This document shows, one piece after another, positions 8,223 through 16,681 of a stretch of DNA of 64,000 bases (position 1 is its first letter; each line of letters begins with the position of its first letter). The notes below the pieces were generated by a model. It was not told the origin of the DNA and made no database searches. It worked only from the letters and a program-made list of their open reading frames with translations. Source of the stretch: Leptospiraceae bacterium (GTDB lineage Bacteria; Spirochaetota; Leptospiria; Leptospirales; Leptospiraceae). The position numbers and the translations under genes were made by a program. The stretch spans positions 62,001 to 126,000 of the forward strand of contig JACKPB010000012.1 in the NCBI GenBank assembly GCA_024233875.1, read 5' to 3'.

Positions 8223-8690
8223 TCACACCCGAACTCCCATCCCCGCATCCAGAATCTCCTGATTGAGAAAGAACCCCCTCCGTATCACATCCTCTTCGGT
8301 CGCATCCCCCGTGAGATAAAGCACATCTACCAGATAGCGTCCGTAGAGATCCTGACTGTAGGTTTTGATGATAAGAAACTTCACATCTTTTAACTTGGCT
8401 TCCACAAATTTCCTGGATTTCAAACCTTCCGGTGTGGAGAGTTCGGGACAGTCGAGTCTACGGAGTCGGAGTCTCTGTTGGGAAAAGATAGAGAAGCCGA
8501 GATCGATGTTTACCAGAAGTGTGTCTCCGTCTATGATTCTTTCTAGATTGGCTTTGTAGGTGTAGAGGAGACGGGCAGAGGAAACTGTTTTGTAAGAGTA
8601 GGGAGGGTTGGAAGTAGAGATCAAGAAATGTGGATGTTTCGGAAAGATGTGAAAGGATACTGATTGAATTGGGTGGTTCAACTTGCTCAC
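8223..8690 (-). pseudogene. SNase domain, copy 2 (3' fragment of the DUF1016-SNase gene)
   Basis: Homology to copy 1 begins exactly at its stop codon (8223) and ends near 8615, so only the SNase domain (from about TSNPPYSYKTV onward) is retained. The frame continues into 25 unrelated residues to a GTG at 8690 and could encode a 155-aa stand-alone SNase. The catalytic Arg, Glu and Arg positions are intact, although RGLDC has become RRLDC. There is no DUF1016 part and no palindromic promoter, so a pseudogene is the safer call. Confidence 0.7.
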
Positions 8691-8885
8691 TAAGACAAAC
8701 TAAAACTACATTTCCTTGAGTAAAAATCTTTGTTTTGTTTAAAGAATTGACTTTAGACTCCTTCATGGGATTTTTTTGAAAAATTTTATTTTAAAGAGAA
8801 ATTTTCTCATTAAAAGTATGAAAATTATTTGAAAAATAAAATATGTATAGTTTACTGAGAAAAAATCTCTACCGATAGAAATACT

Positions 8886-10238
8886 ATGCTGATAGAATTC
8901 TCATTTTCAAATTACTTATCTTTCAAAGAATCCACCACTTTATCCTTTAAACCCGGTAAAGGAAGGAATTTGAACGAACAGATCATCAAACCAGAAGATC
9001 GGAAAGATATCAAAGCTTTGAAGGCCGCATTGATCTTTGGTGCAAATGCTTCAGGAAAGTCGAACTTTATTAAGGCAATGTTTTTTGCCCAGAAACTCAT
9101 TTTGAAAGGTGGGATCGATCCCGTTTTTTCTGAAAATAGAAAAGTATTTCGATTTGATGAGGAGTATAAACACAAACCCAGTGAATTCAGTTTTGTATTT
9201 AAGAAAGATCAGAGAGTCTTTGATTATTCAATAAAGATAGATGAAAAATTTATAATTGAGGAGAAGTTAATAGAGATTAAAAAAAAATCTGAAGACCTTA
9301 TTTTTCATCGTAATACAAATACAGAAGGAAAGGTGTCTGTAAGATTTGACGACTTTCGATTTAAAAGTAAAGAAGATAAAAAACGAATAGAATACATTGC
9401 GAAAGATACTCTCTCAGAGAAATTATTTCTGTATGAATTGAATACTCGAAATTTAATCGAGCTGGGAAATTCTGAATTATTTACCTTGCCCTTTCAATGG
9501 TTTCGTGAAAACTTAATCATTTTATTTCCTGAATCTACTTTTTTAGGTTTAGAATTAAAGATCAAAGAAAATCAGGATATTGAAAAATTATTTACTAATT
9601 TCTTAGAATACTTTGATACGGGAATCAGTGGAATAGAAATACAAGAAATTGAAATTGAAAAACTAAAAGAGAAAGTTTCTCTAGAAGTGTACAATAAAAT
9701 ACTAGAAGAAATACAAACAAAAGATAAGATAATTTTGAATCTCTCTAATTCTTTACGGTATGCTATCGCAAGAGAAGAAGGTCTCTTAAAATCTTTTAAA
9801 TTAATGACTAAACATAGTTCAGGATTAGAAAAGGAAGTTTTGTTTGATTTTTCAGAAGAATCAGATGGAACAAGAAGACTTTTTGATTTGATCCCTGGAT
9901 TGTTATCTATAAGAAATTTAGATCGAACTATTGTCATAGATGAAATTGATAGAAGTTTGCATCCTATTCTTACTCGAAAATTGCTTGAGTTATTTTTTGA
10001 AGTTTCTCAAAACAATGAATCTCAATTGATAACATGTACACATGAATCTATTTTATTGGATCAAAAACTATTGAGGAAAGATGAAGTTTGGTTTGTAGAA
10101 AAAAATAATCTTGGAGAATCCTCTATTTATTCACTTGAAGAATTTCCTGAGCGTTATGATAAAGATATCCAAAAAGGATATTTGTTAGGTAGGTTTGGAG
10201 CAGTGGCGGCAATTCATAAGAAAAAGTTAGTTGTATAG
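8886..10238 (+). CDS. AAA/ABC-type ATPase, RloA/AbiLi-like
   Basis: The 450-aa protein opens with MLIEFSFSNYLSFKE and a Walker A GANASGKS at residues 52-59. It has an ABC-like signature (SDGTRRLFDLIPGLL, near 335) and a Walker B TIVIDEIDRSLHP near 352, followed by the TCTHES switch His. This is the layout of OLD/RloA-type ATPases (AAA_15/AAA_21). With the RloB-like gene 2 bp downstream it forms an AbiL/RloAB-type abortive-infection pair; comparable ATPase + Toprim-like pairs act as phage sensors. A possible -10 (TATAGT, 8846-8851) lies 35 bp before the start, with no clear Shine-Dalgarno. Confidence 0.88.
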   Translation: MLIEFSFSNYLSFKESTTLSFKPGKGRNLNEQIIKPEDRKDIKALKAALIFGANASGKSNFIKAMFFAQKLILKGGIDPVFSENRKVFRFDEEYKHKPSEFSFVFKKDQRVFDYSIKIDEKFIIEEKLIEIKKKSEDLIFHRNTNTEGKVSVRFDDFRFKSKEDKKRIEYIAKDTLSEKLFLYELNTRNLIELGNSELFTLPFQWFRENLIILFPESTFLGLELKIKENQDIEKLFTNFLEYFDTGISGIEIQEIEIEKLKEKVSLEVYNKILEEIQTKDKIILNLSNSLRYAIAREEGLLKSFKLMTKHSSGLEKEVLFDFSEESDGTRRLFDLIPGLLSIRNLDRTIVIDEIDRSLHPILTRKLLELFFEVSQNNESQLITCTHESILLDQKLLRKDEVWFVEKNNLGESSIYSLEEFPERYDKDIQKGYLLGRFGAVAAIHKKKLVV

Positions 10239-10240
10239 CA

Positions 10241-10894
10241 ATGAGCACTCCCCGAAGAAAATTTAAGCGTCCTTCTGGAAAAAATCGAGACGCCAGTTTA
10301 TTTATTATCGCTTCAGAAGGTAAAGAAACTGAAAAAATATACATTGAAGCATTGGAAGAATTAATTGCTTCTCCAAGGCTTCACATTGTTTTCCATAAGA
10401 AAAAAGATTCAAGTAAAAGTTCACCTAGACAGACACTCCAAACCATTAAGGAAGTGAGTAAAGAATTTCAACTCAATTCAAATGATCAATTGTGGATTTT
10501 AATCGATACTGACAGATGGGAAGTTAAAGAATTGAGTACTGTAGCGAGTGAAAGTAGGAAGAGTAATATTCACTTAGCAATTAGTAATCCCTGTTTTGAA
10601 CTTTGGTGTATCCTTCATTTAAAAAAAATATCAGAATATTCTCCAGAAGAAATTGAAAAAATAAAAACCAATCCAAGAGTAGATTCAAAAAAATATTTAG
10701 AGAAAGAATTGTCTAATTTGTTAAAGGGAGCAAAGAAAACCTCTGCTAAAATTGGAGATTTAGTTATTCACTATTTGACTGCTATAGACAATGCAATCGA
10801 GATTGATATACAGCCCGATTCACGCTTTCCTATATCTCCTGGAACAAGAGTTTATAAATTATTGATTGAGATACAAAGAAAACTAGGTAGTTAG
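10241..10894 (+). CDS. RloB-like (AbiLii-like) putative Toprim nuclease
   Basis: This 217-aa protein begins 2 bp after the ATPase stop and is surely co-transcribed. RloB features are visible: FIIASEGKETEKIYIEAL (conserved Glu near 26), LWILIDTDRWE (acidic DxD near 98) and ISNPCFELWCILH. Together these outline a Toprim-like metal-binding core. The expected role is an effector nuclease held in check by the ATPase until infection. The pair sits between truncated SNase copies 2 and 3. Confidence 0.85.
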   Translation: MSTPRRKFKRPSGKNRDASLFIIASEGKETEKIYIEALEELIASPRLHIVFHKKKDSSKSSPRQTLQTIKEVSKEFQLNSNDQLWILIDTDRWEVKELSTVASESRKSNIHLAISNPCFELWCILHLKKISEYSPEEIEKIKTNPRVDSKKYLEKELSNLLKGAKKTSAKIGDLVIHYLTAIDNAIEIDIQPDSRFPISPGTRVYKLLIEIQRKLGS

Positions 10895-11056
10895 ATAGTA
10901 AGCATTCCTAAACAAGTGATTGAATTATTATTTTCAGAAATGGTGATGTTTTTCTAAAATAATATTTACTATATTTTGAATGTAAATGAAAATTATTTTA
11001 AAAATTTTCATTTTAAAAAAAATTAATTAAGTATTAAGAATCATCTTTTCCAGCCC

Positions 11057-11796
11057 TCACACCCGAACTCCCATCCCCGCATCCAGAATCTCCTGATTGA
11101 GAAAGAACCCTCTCCGTATCACATCCTCTTCTGTCGCATCCCCCGTGAGATAAAGCACATCCACCAGATAGCGTCCGTAGAGATCCTGACTGTAGGTTTT
11201 GATGATAAGAAACTTCACATCTTTCAACCTTGATTCCACAAACTTCTTGGATTTCAAACCTTCCGGTGTGGAGAGTTCGGGACAGTCGAGTCCACGGAGT
11301 CGGAGTCTCTGTTGGGAAAAGATAGAGAAGCCGAGATCGATGTTTACCAATAGTGTGTCACCGTCTATGATTCTTTCTAGACTGGCTTTGTAGGTGTAGA
11401 GGAGACGGGCAGAGGAAACGGTTTTGTAAGAGTAGGGAGGGTTGGAAGTCGAATCTTTGTAGATTTGTACTACGGTTCCCGTGGGAAATTTATCCAGATT
11501 GAGTTTGGTTAGGTGAAGTTCGGGATCGAGGATGGTGTGAAATCCCAGATCGAGACGGGCGGAAGAATCACTGGAGACGGACTTGTGGGAGACCTGAACC
11601 TGGTAGAGAGCAAGGAGTGGACGTTTTATCGTGTTTCCGGGAAGGGATTTCGGTTTCTGAGAGGTCGAGGAATCGGTTCCTCTTTCCGAACGGATGAGTT
11701 TGGGAAGTTCTTCATGCCTGAAATGCCTTCTTCCTGAGAAGTTTCATAGATCTGTGAAATTGTTCCCAGAAGTTGGTTGTAATCTTTTTGGTCCAA
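11057..11796 (-). pseudogene. DUF1016-SNase gene, copy 3 (internal deletion and frame break)
   Basis: The copy aligns to copy 1 from its stop codon at 11057 to past its promoter. About 330 bp have been deleted between the equivalents of 5235 and 5562, removing nearly all of DUF1016. The two remaining parts are in different frames: reading back from the SNase part hits TGA at 11746-11744. The SNase part itself stays open from 11743 but has no ATG or GTG, only a TTG at 11350. The TTG start equivalent (11796) and the promoter block are still present. Confidence 0.8.
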
Positions 11797-11883
11797 GATG
11801 AGCTTTTCTCCTGAATTAGATTGGATCGTTCAAAATAAAAACGTCAGGTGGAAAGAGGGTATGTATGGAAAATTTTCAGAATT

Positions 11884-11905
11884 TTAGTGCAAACCTTTGC
11901 ACTAA
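11884..11905 (-). promoter_or_regulatory. Palindromic promoter block upstream of nuclease copy 3
   Basis: The arms TTAGTGCAAA / TTTGCACTAA surround CC, followed by a diverged AATTGAACGACTCAATAAAATCA flank. The palindrome has kept full symmetry although the centre and flanks changed, which suggests selection for binding, or recent decay of the rest. Confidence 0.5.
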
Positions 11906-12706
11906 ATTGAACGACTCAATAAAATCAAGGTTTATTTCTCGTTCCTTCGGTTTCGCTCTGAACCCAGTAAGAAATGAAGTTTTTGGGATGCTTGGAAGCT
12001 AAGTTCTGTAAGAGTAAATAATATTACATAAGGTAGATCTATCTAAAATAATATTAAGAAAAAAGTTCCCCCCTTTTGTTTTTAGAATTTATTGAAAACA
12101 CAAAATTATGCATCATCGGAGTCAATCCCGCGTTAGGGATAGGGAGGGGAAGTCATGGTTGAGAATTGGTAGAGTTTTGAAATTTCCGGATTGGTTTTCC
12201 TTTTCATGAAAGCTACCATGACCGGAGCCGTTAGGCGAAGCCCGGACTAGCCCGACCTGCCGGATTCGGGTAAGGTTCTCCGGAGAATCTAAAGAATTCC
12301 GAATTGAAGCGGGATGCAGGGAACGCCCTTAGGATTCGTTTCAATAGAATCTCGGATTGACCTAGAAAGACTAGAAATAGGAGGGTCGGGATCAGAGATC
12401 AACCACTAAAAGTTTGGCATCGGAAGGATAGAAGTGGTTTTGTCTCTTTTGTGGGTATTGGATATTTCATTGAAATTCAAAATAGAAAATATTTTTATAG
12501 GCATGGAAAAGATAGTTGTCTTTTTGTCTATGGAGACTCTCCGATTCAGGTTTTGATTGTAATGATTCCTTTTGATTCCAACCAAAATTTAATTTTCTAG
12601 AGTTGATGATCTTCATTTATTGTAACAACTTTTTATTGGACACTAAGGATAAAAATAAATATTCTTGTCTAAAGATTAGAATAGCATATCTAACTGAGAT
12701 TATTGT
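11906..12706. other. 800-bp spacer with repeat B copy 2 (12113-12337)
   Basis: Homology to the copy 1 upstream region ends near 11935. Bases 12113-12337 are repeat B, close to the 7243-7465 copy. The rest is AT-rich and I see no gene in it. Near 12640-12700 lies the likely promoter region of the lipoprotein gene, without a clear consensus box. Confidence 0.6.
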
Positions 12707-14428
12707 ATGAGAATTCTAGCGATTTTAATTATTTTAGTTCACTTAATGAATTGTATCGGTGAAAAAAAGTTTGGAATCTCTATGTTTGTTCCTATAATTC
12801 CTTTATCATCTATTGTACTCCAAAAATCGATTCGGGTAGGGACTCCCTCCGGAGACACTAATGAGTTTGGCAATAAAGCGACCATTCAGGTGGAAATGCT
12901 TTCCGAACCATCGAGTAATGTTTACATTTGTTTGACCAGTAGTGATACTACAAATGGAGGGGTTATTCTAAACTCCAATTCAATCATTGAGAACTCAGGA
13001 ATCTGTCAGAATTCAAATACTTATTTAGAATTCACAAAAGACAATTGGAGTACGATTCAAACATTTAAAGTTTCCGGAAGTAGAGGTACGGAAGGTGAAA
13101 CCGGAAACACTTCCTATCAGATTCAAATTCAGGTCATCACTGAAGACCTAGGTTATAAGAATATTCAACTTTCTGATATCCAGCTGACCAATTTAGATAT
13201 TGATGTTACGGGATCCTATTTTGTAAGAGTATTTGTAAGTGATTTAACAGGAAGCATTCAATTGCTAAATAATAATTCTGATAGTTTAACTGTATCCGAA
13301 AATGGGTACAATAATTTTCCTAGTGCCATCACAAATGGATCGGCGTATTCTGTCTCTATTGTATCTCAATCTTCAAATCAAGTTTGTGCTGTTTCTAATC
13401 TACCGTATGGAACTTCCAGTACAAATGTAGTGATCACAATCAACTGCGTATCAGGGTATTTGTTCAATGGGACACTTTTATCTTCTTCCAATCCTCCGAC
13501 ATTAAACCAATCATTTGCTGGTTTGGTAACTTTAGCAGGAAGTTTTCCTCCTACTGTAGCATCCGGAAACGTAAATGGGAATGGGAATGTAGCAAGGTTT
13601 AACAATCCTATTGCGATCACTTCCGATGGAAAGAATTTGTATGTTGCCGACCTATCCAATAATGCGATAAGAAAAATTGTGATCGGAACAAATATCGTTT
13701 CCACTCTTGCTACAGTTTCTTCATTGCCTCACGGTGTAGCAACGGATGGAGTCAATGTTTATGTATCCTGTTACGGGTCCAATACTATTAAAAAAATAGA
13801 TATTAGTACCGGTACCGTATCTGCTTTAGCCGGTAGCACATCGGGTGATGTAGATGGGGAAGGATCATCGGCAAAATTCAATACTCCAACTTACTTAACT
13901 ACCGACGGAACTTATTTATTTGTTACAGACAGAGGGAATAATAAAATAAAAAAAATTGTCCTAAGTACCGGTGTAGTCTCTACACTCATCTCCGGATTGA
14001 ATAGTCCAAATGGAATAGCGACTGATGGAACCAATCTTTATATTGCTGAATCATTGAACCATCGAGTTCTAAAATATGTTTTGTCTAGTAATACACAAAG
14101 CACAATTGCGGGTACCGGTGTTTCTGGAAATTCGGACAATTCTACTGGTACTCTGGCACAGTTCAATTCTCCTTACGGAATCAGTATGGATGGTTCTTAT
14201 CTGTACATTCTGGAAGGAACGGGGAAAAATTTAAAAAAAATTAGTTTGACTTCTCCGAATGCGGTCACTACTATATTAGGAAAAAATAATGGATACAATG
14301 ATGGGGCTATTGGAGTCGCTAAATTTTGTAATACGGGTGCCAATTGTGATTCATCAATAACTTTTGATGGGAATTATCTGTACATTTCAGACAGATTTAA
14401 TAATTCGATTAGGAAATTGTATTATTAA
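12707..14428 (+). CDS. Lipoprotein with NHL-type beta-propeller repeats
   Basis: The 573-aa protein has a short signal peptide ending in LMNC (lipid Cys at residue 16). Residues about 40-290 are Ser/Thr/Asn-rich sandwich-like sequence. The C-terminal half has at least five NHL-like blades of the form 'ATDGTNLYIAESLNHRVLKYVLSS...TIAGTG..G..AQFNSPYGIS'. Such proteins are anchored in the outer or inner membrane and bind proteins or sugars, though this ligand is unknown. It stands alone between repeat-bearing spacers. Confidence 0.8.
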   Translation: MRILAILIILVHLMNCIGEKKFGISMFVPIIPLSSIVLQKSIRVGTPSGDTNEFGNKATIQVEMLSEPSSNVYICLTSSDTTNGGVILNSNSIIENSGICQNSNTYLEFTKDNWSTIQTFKVSGSRGTEGETGNTSYQIQIQVITEDLGYKNIQLSDIQLTNLDIDVTGSYFVRVFVSDLTGSIQLLNNNSDSLTVSENGYNNFPSAITNGSAYSVSIVSQSSNQVCAVSNLPYGTSSTNVVITINCVSGYLFNGTLLSSSNPPTLNQSFAGLVTLAGSFPPTVASGNVNGNGNVARFNNPIAITSDGKNLYVADLSNNAIRKIVIGTNIVSTLATVSSLPHGVATDGVNVYVSCYGSNTIKKIDISTGTVSALAGSTSGDVDGEGSSAKFNTPTYLTTDGTYLFVTDRGNNKIKKIVLSTGVVSTLISGLNSPNGIATDGTNLYIAESLNHRVLKYVLSSNTQSTIAGTGVSGNSDNSTGTLAQFNSPYGISMDGSYLYILEGTGKNLKKISLTSPNAVTTILGKNNGYNDGAIGVAKFCNTGANCDSSITFDGNYLYISDRFNNSIRKLYY

Positions 14429-14909
14429 CTCATCTTCCCTGTTTCATACGAAAGGGAGCCTTTCGGTAATTAGCGGACTCATCGAACCCAACCCCCTAAT
14501 TTTCTTGATTGAATGATTCTCGGGAAGTGACCTGATCCTCAAAATTCCCTCCCCAAAAGGTTTGAGTTTCATGACCGGGAGCCATCGGCGAAGTCCGGAT
14601 TAGCGAGACCTGCCGGATTCGGTGAGGCTCTCTGAAGAATCTAAAGATAGGGATGCAGGGAACGTCCTTAGGATGCTTTTCCGGAGAGCGTTCGGTCAGC
14701 CGGGCTTTTGTTTGATTGAGATGGTAGGGATGTTGAATCTAAACGGGCGTCGAGGGAAGGGAAATAAAGTTCGTCCGGATGGAGAGAATTCAAAAATTCG
14801 TATGGAACATCGATTCCATACGAAGGAAAACTTTTGAGAGAGTAAGAAAACTCACGAAGCTAGTTGAATGGATTTAAAATAGAATCTCAATACTTCAATT
14901 GACTCAGGT
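14429..14909. repeat. Spacer with repeat D (14429-14515) and repeat B (14565-14685)
   Basis: Just after the lipoprotein stop is a diverged repeat D (CTCATCTTCC...AAAGGGAGCCTTTCGGTAATT...GGACTCATCG). A shortened repeat B follows (GACCGGGAGCCATCGGCGAAG...GGGATGCAGGGAACG). A 71-codon frame across repeat B (14622-14837) is not supported as a gene. Confidence 0.55.
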
Positions 14910-15590
14910 TTAAATATTGTATTTTATGAACTCACCGTAGACATTTTTCAACCAGCTCTTCACCCTCTGTCTCTCAAAGAGTCCGAGTGAAAGATCGGTA
15001 TTGTGAATAGCTGCCCAGAAGCTAATATTGTCCCGGTCGATCTTCTGCATTGTTTTTTCATACAATTTATTGATTCGTATTACGGGAATATTTTTCTGAA
15101 TCATCAAATCTTTTACATGAGAAGATTCTAAAATAGAAAAATCCAATCCTCTTCCGTAGTTCAAAACAGGAATGATCTTCACCCTTTCATCGAAGGAATG
15201 AATCAACTTCTCGAGGAGGTGAACAGAATCCCTGCTATCATCCATGACATGCCAGAAATTCAATGTAATACCTAAATCCGAAGAGATCTGAACTACATCG
15301 CTTTCCTGAATCCATTTCATGAGAGGTTGAATGGATTGTGCTGCCAGATCGATCAGGATCTCATCCTTTCCCCCTTCCGGAAAGCTCTCAATCATCGAAT
15401 CGAGTCCATCAAAAGAGTCAATATTGAGAGGTAAGCCAAAGTCTTCATAGAATCTGAGAAAGGACTGATGGGATCTGTCCGCATCGTATCCCATAAAACT
15501 TCGATTGTTATCAATAAAATATTGAGCCAGGCATCTTGAAACTACTGATTTCCCGACTCCACCTTTTTCGCCGCCAATAAAATGAATCAT
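14910..15590 (-). CDS. Lone ParA/MinD-like P-loop ATPase
   Basis: The protein has the deviant Walker A of ParA/MinD proteins (GGEKGGVGKSVVSRCLAQYF) at its N-terminus and an A'-like D-L-A-A-Q (ILIDLAAQSIQP). I prefer ATG 15590 (MIHFIGGEKGG, 226 aa); a GTG three codons upstream is also possible, and neither has a strong ribosome site. There is no ParB, septum-site or conjugation partner beside it. Its start resembles TraL-like ATPases of mobile elements, so it may be a leftover of an integrated element. Function is unknown. Confidence 0.75.
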   Translation of the reverse strand: MIHFIGGEKGGVGKSVVSRCLAQYFIDNNRSFMGYDADRSHQSFLRFYEDFGLPLNIDSFDGLDSMIESFPEGGKDEILIDLAAQSIQPLMKWIQESDVVQISSDLGITLNFWHVMDDSRDSVHLLEKLIHSFDERVKIIPVLNYGRGLDFSILESSHVKDLMIQKNIPVIRINKLYEKTMQKIDRDNISFWAAIHNTDLSLGLFERQRVKSWLKNVYGEFIKYNI

Positions 15591-15865
15591 ACATTCCACT
15601 GACTAATCAATATGCAATATGTCAATAAAATATTACCGTAACAGAAAAGTGCCTAAAAAGGAATCAGATAAACCTGGAATGGTTCAAAAAGTAAGCATTC
15701 AAAGCTGGAGAATCCTGAAGATTTCAGGAAAAATGGGGATAAATTGGAGGTTTGCCTGCTTGGGATGGGAAAGAATTTCCAAAATATTCGGGGAAATGCA
15801 CGGGCTTGCATAGAGGAAGAGGGCGGAGATGGGTTTCGTTCTTCCTCTTTCCTTAAATCTCAGAA

Positions 15866-16681
15866 CTAATGGATGTGAGAAAGATTCTTTGGGTTCATTT
15901 GGGGGATCAACCTTTCGTATGATCTCTTGATCTCTAGATCCCTTCCGGTTTTAGAATACCGCTTCCTTTCTGAATTCCAAATGTCCATGAGAAGTTTTCT
16001 CTTTTTGGACGTTAGGCGTGGAGAGAAAATAGGTTTTTCAACTAATAGGGTTTGAAATCCACCTGCTTCCCGGATTTCTTCGGATATGTTTAATTTATTA
16101 GCGAAGTAATTTATGACGTCAATACTATCACAATATGCATCTATCCTTCCCGATATCATCAATTTGAGGATTCTTTCTACCACATCCTCACCCGAGAGAA
16201 ATTCTACTTTCCCCTTATTTTCCGGATCTGTGAGATACTTTTGATAGTCAGAACTGACGTAGCTATAGTCCCAACCTACACCTGTAGCGACTCTTATCTC
16301 TTTTAGGGATTCGATCCCCTGAAATCTCCACTGACTATCCTTTCTGACCACAAAGGCAAGTTGATATAAAAATGTAGGTTCTTCTCCAAAAATAAAATTA
16401 TTTTCTTCTTCGGGAGAATAAGCAGCTTCGGCATAGATATCACATTCCCCTTTTTGGATCATCAGAAGTCCTCTGGCATAAGGAAAGGTATTTAATTTGA
16501 TAGTAAACCCTTTGTTTCTGTAGATCTCTTCAATCATATCTATGGCATATCCTTTACGTTTATTGAATGTATCCGGTATGATTGTGGAGGGAGGAAAGTG
16601 ATCATAGCAGATATTTAATGTCTCGGAACCTATTTGAAGTGAAAGAAAAAATAGAAAGAAAAGTAAACAAATCTTAAGCAT
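15866..16681 (-). CDS. Periplasmic solute-binding protein (SBP_bac_3 family)
   Basis: After a signal peptide (MLKICLLFFLFFLSLQIGSE) comes an amino-acid-type binding fold: LNICYDHFPPSTI, KGYAIDMIEEIYRNKGF, FPYARGLLMIQKGECDIYAEAAYSPE and IRVATGVGWDYSYV. I choose ATG 16681 over the longer frame (16714) because GGAGGGAGGTG sits 6-8 nt upstream. It overlaps the end of the GGDEF gene by 8 bp. No ABC permease is nearby, so it probably acts as a sensor feeding the membrane diguanylate cyclase, which is inference. Confidence 0.82.
   Translation of the reverse strand: MLKICLLFFLFFLSLQIGSETLNICYDHFPPSTIIPDTFNKRKGYAIDMIEEIYRNKGFTIKLNTFPYARGLLMIQKGECDIYAEAAYSPEEENNFIFGEEPTFLYQLAFVVRKDSQWRFQGIESLKEIRVATGVGWDYSYVSSDYQKYLTDPENKGKVEFLSGEDVVERILKLMISGRIDAYCDSIDVINYFANKLNISEEIREAGGFQTLLVEKPIFSPRLTSKKRKLLMDIWNSERKRYSKTGRDLEIKRSYERLIPQMNPKNLSHIH

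Noticed and set aside
8886..10894. PARIS (AriA/AriB) system
   Set aside because: The second protein matches RloB features (SNPCFELW, DTDRW) rather than the DUF4435 effector of PARIS, so AbiL/RloAB is the better fit.
14622..14837. 71-codon frame
   Set aside because: It lies inside dispersed repeat B and the frame is not shared by the other B copies.
15619..15813. 64-codon basic protein
   Set aside because: No ribosome site, non-ATG start, no recognisable motif, and it lies in the upstream region of the ParA-like gene.
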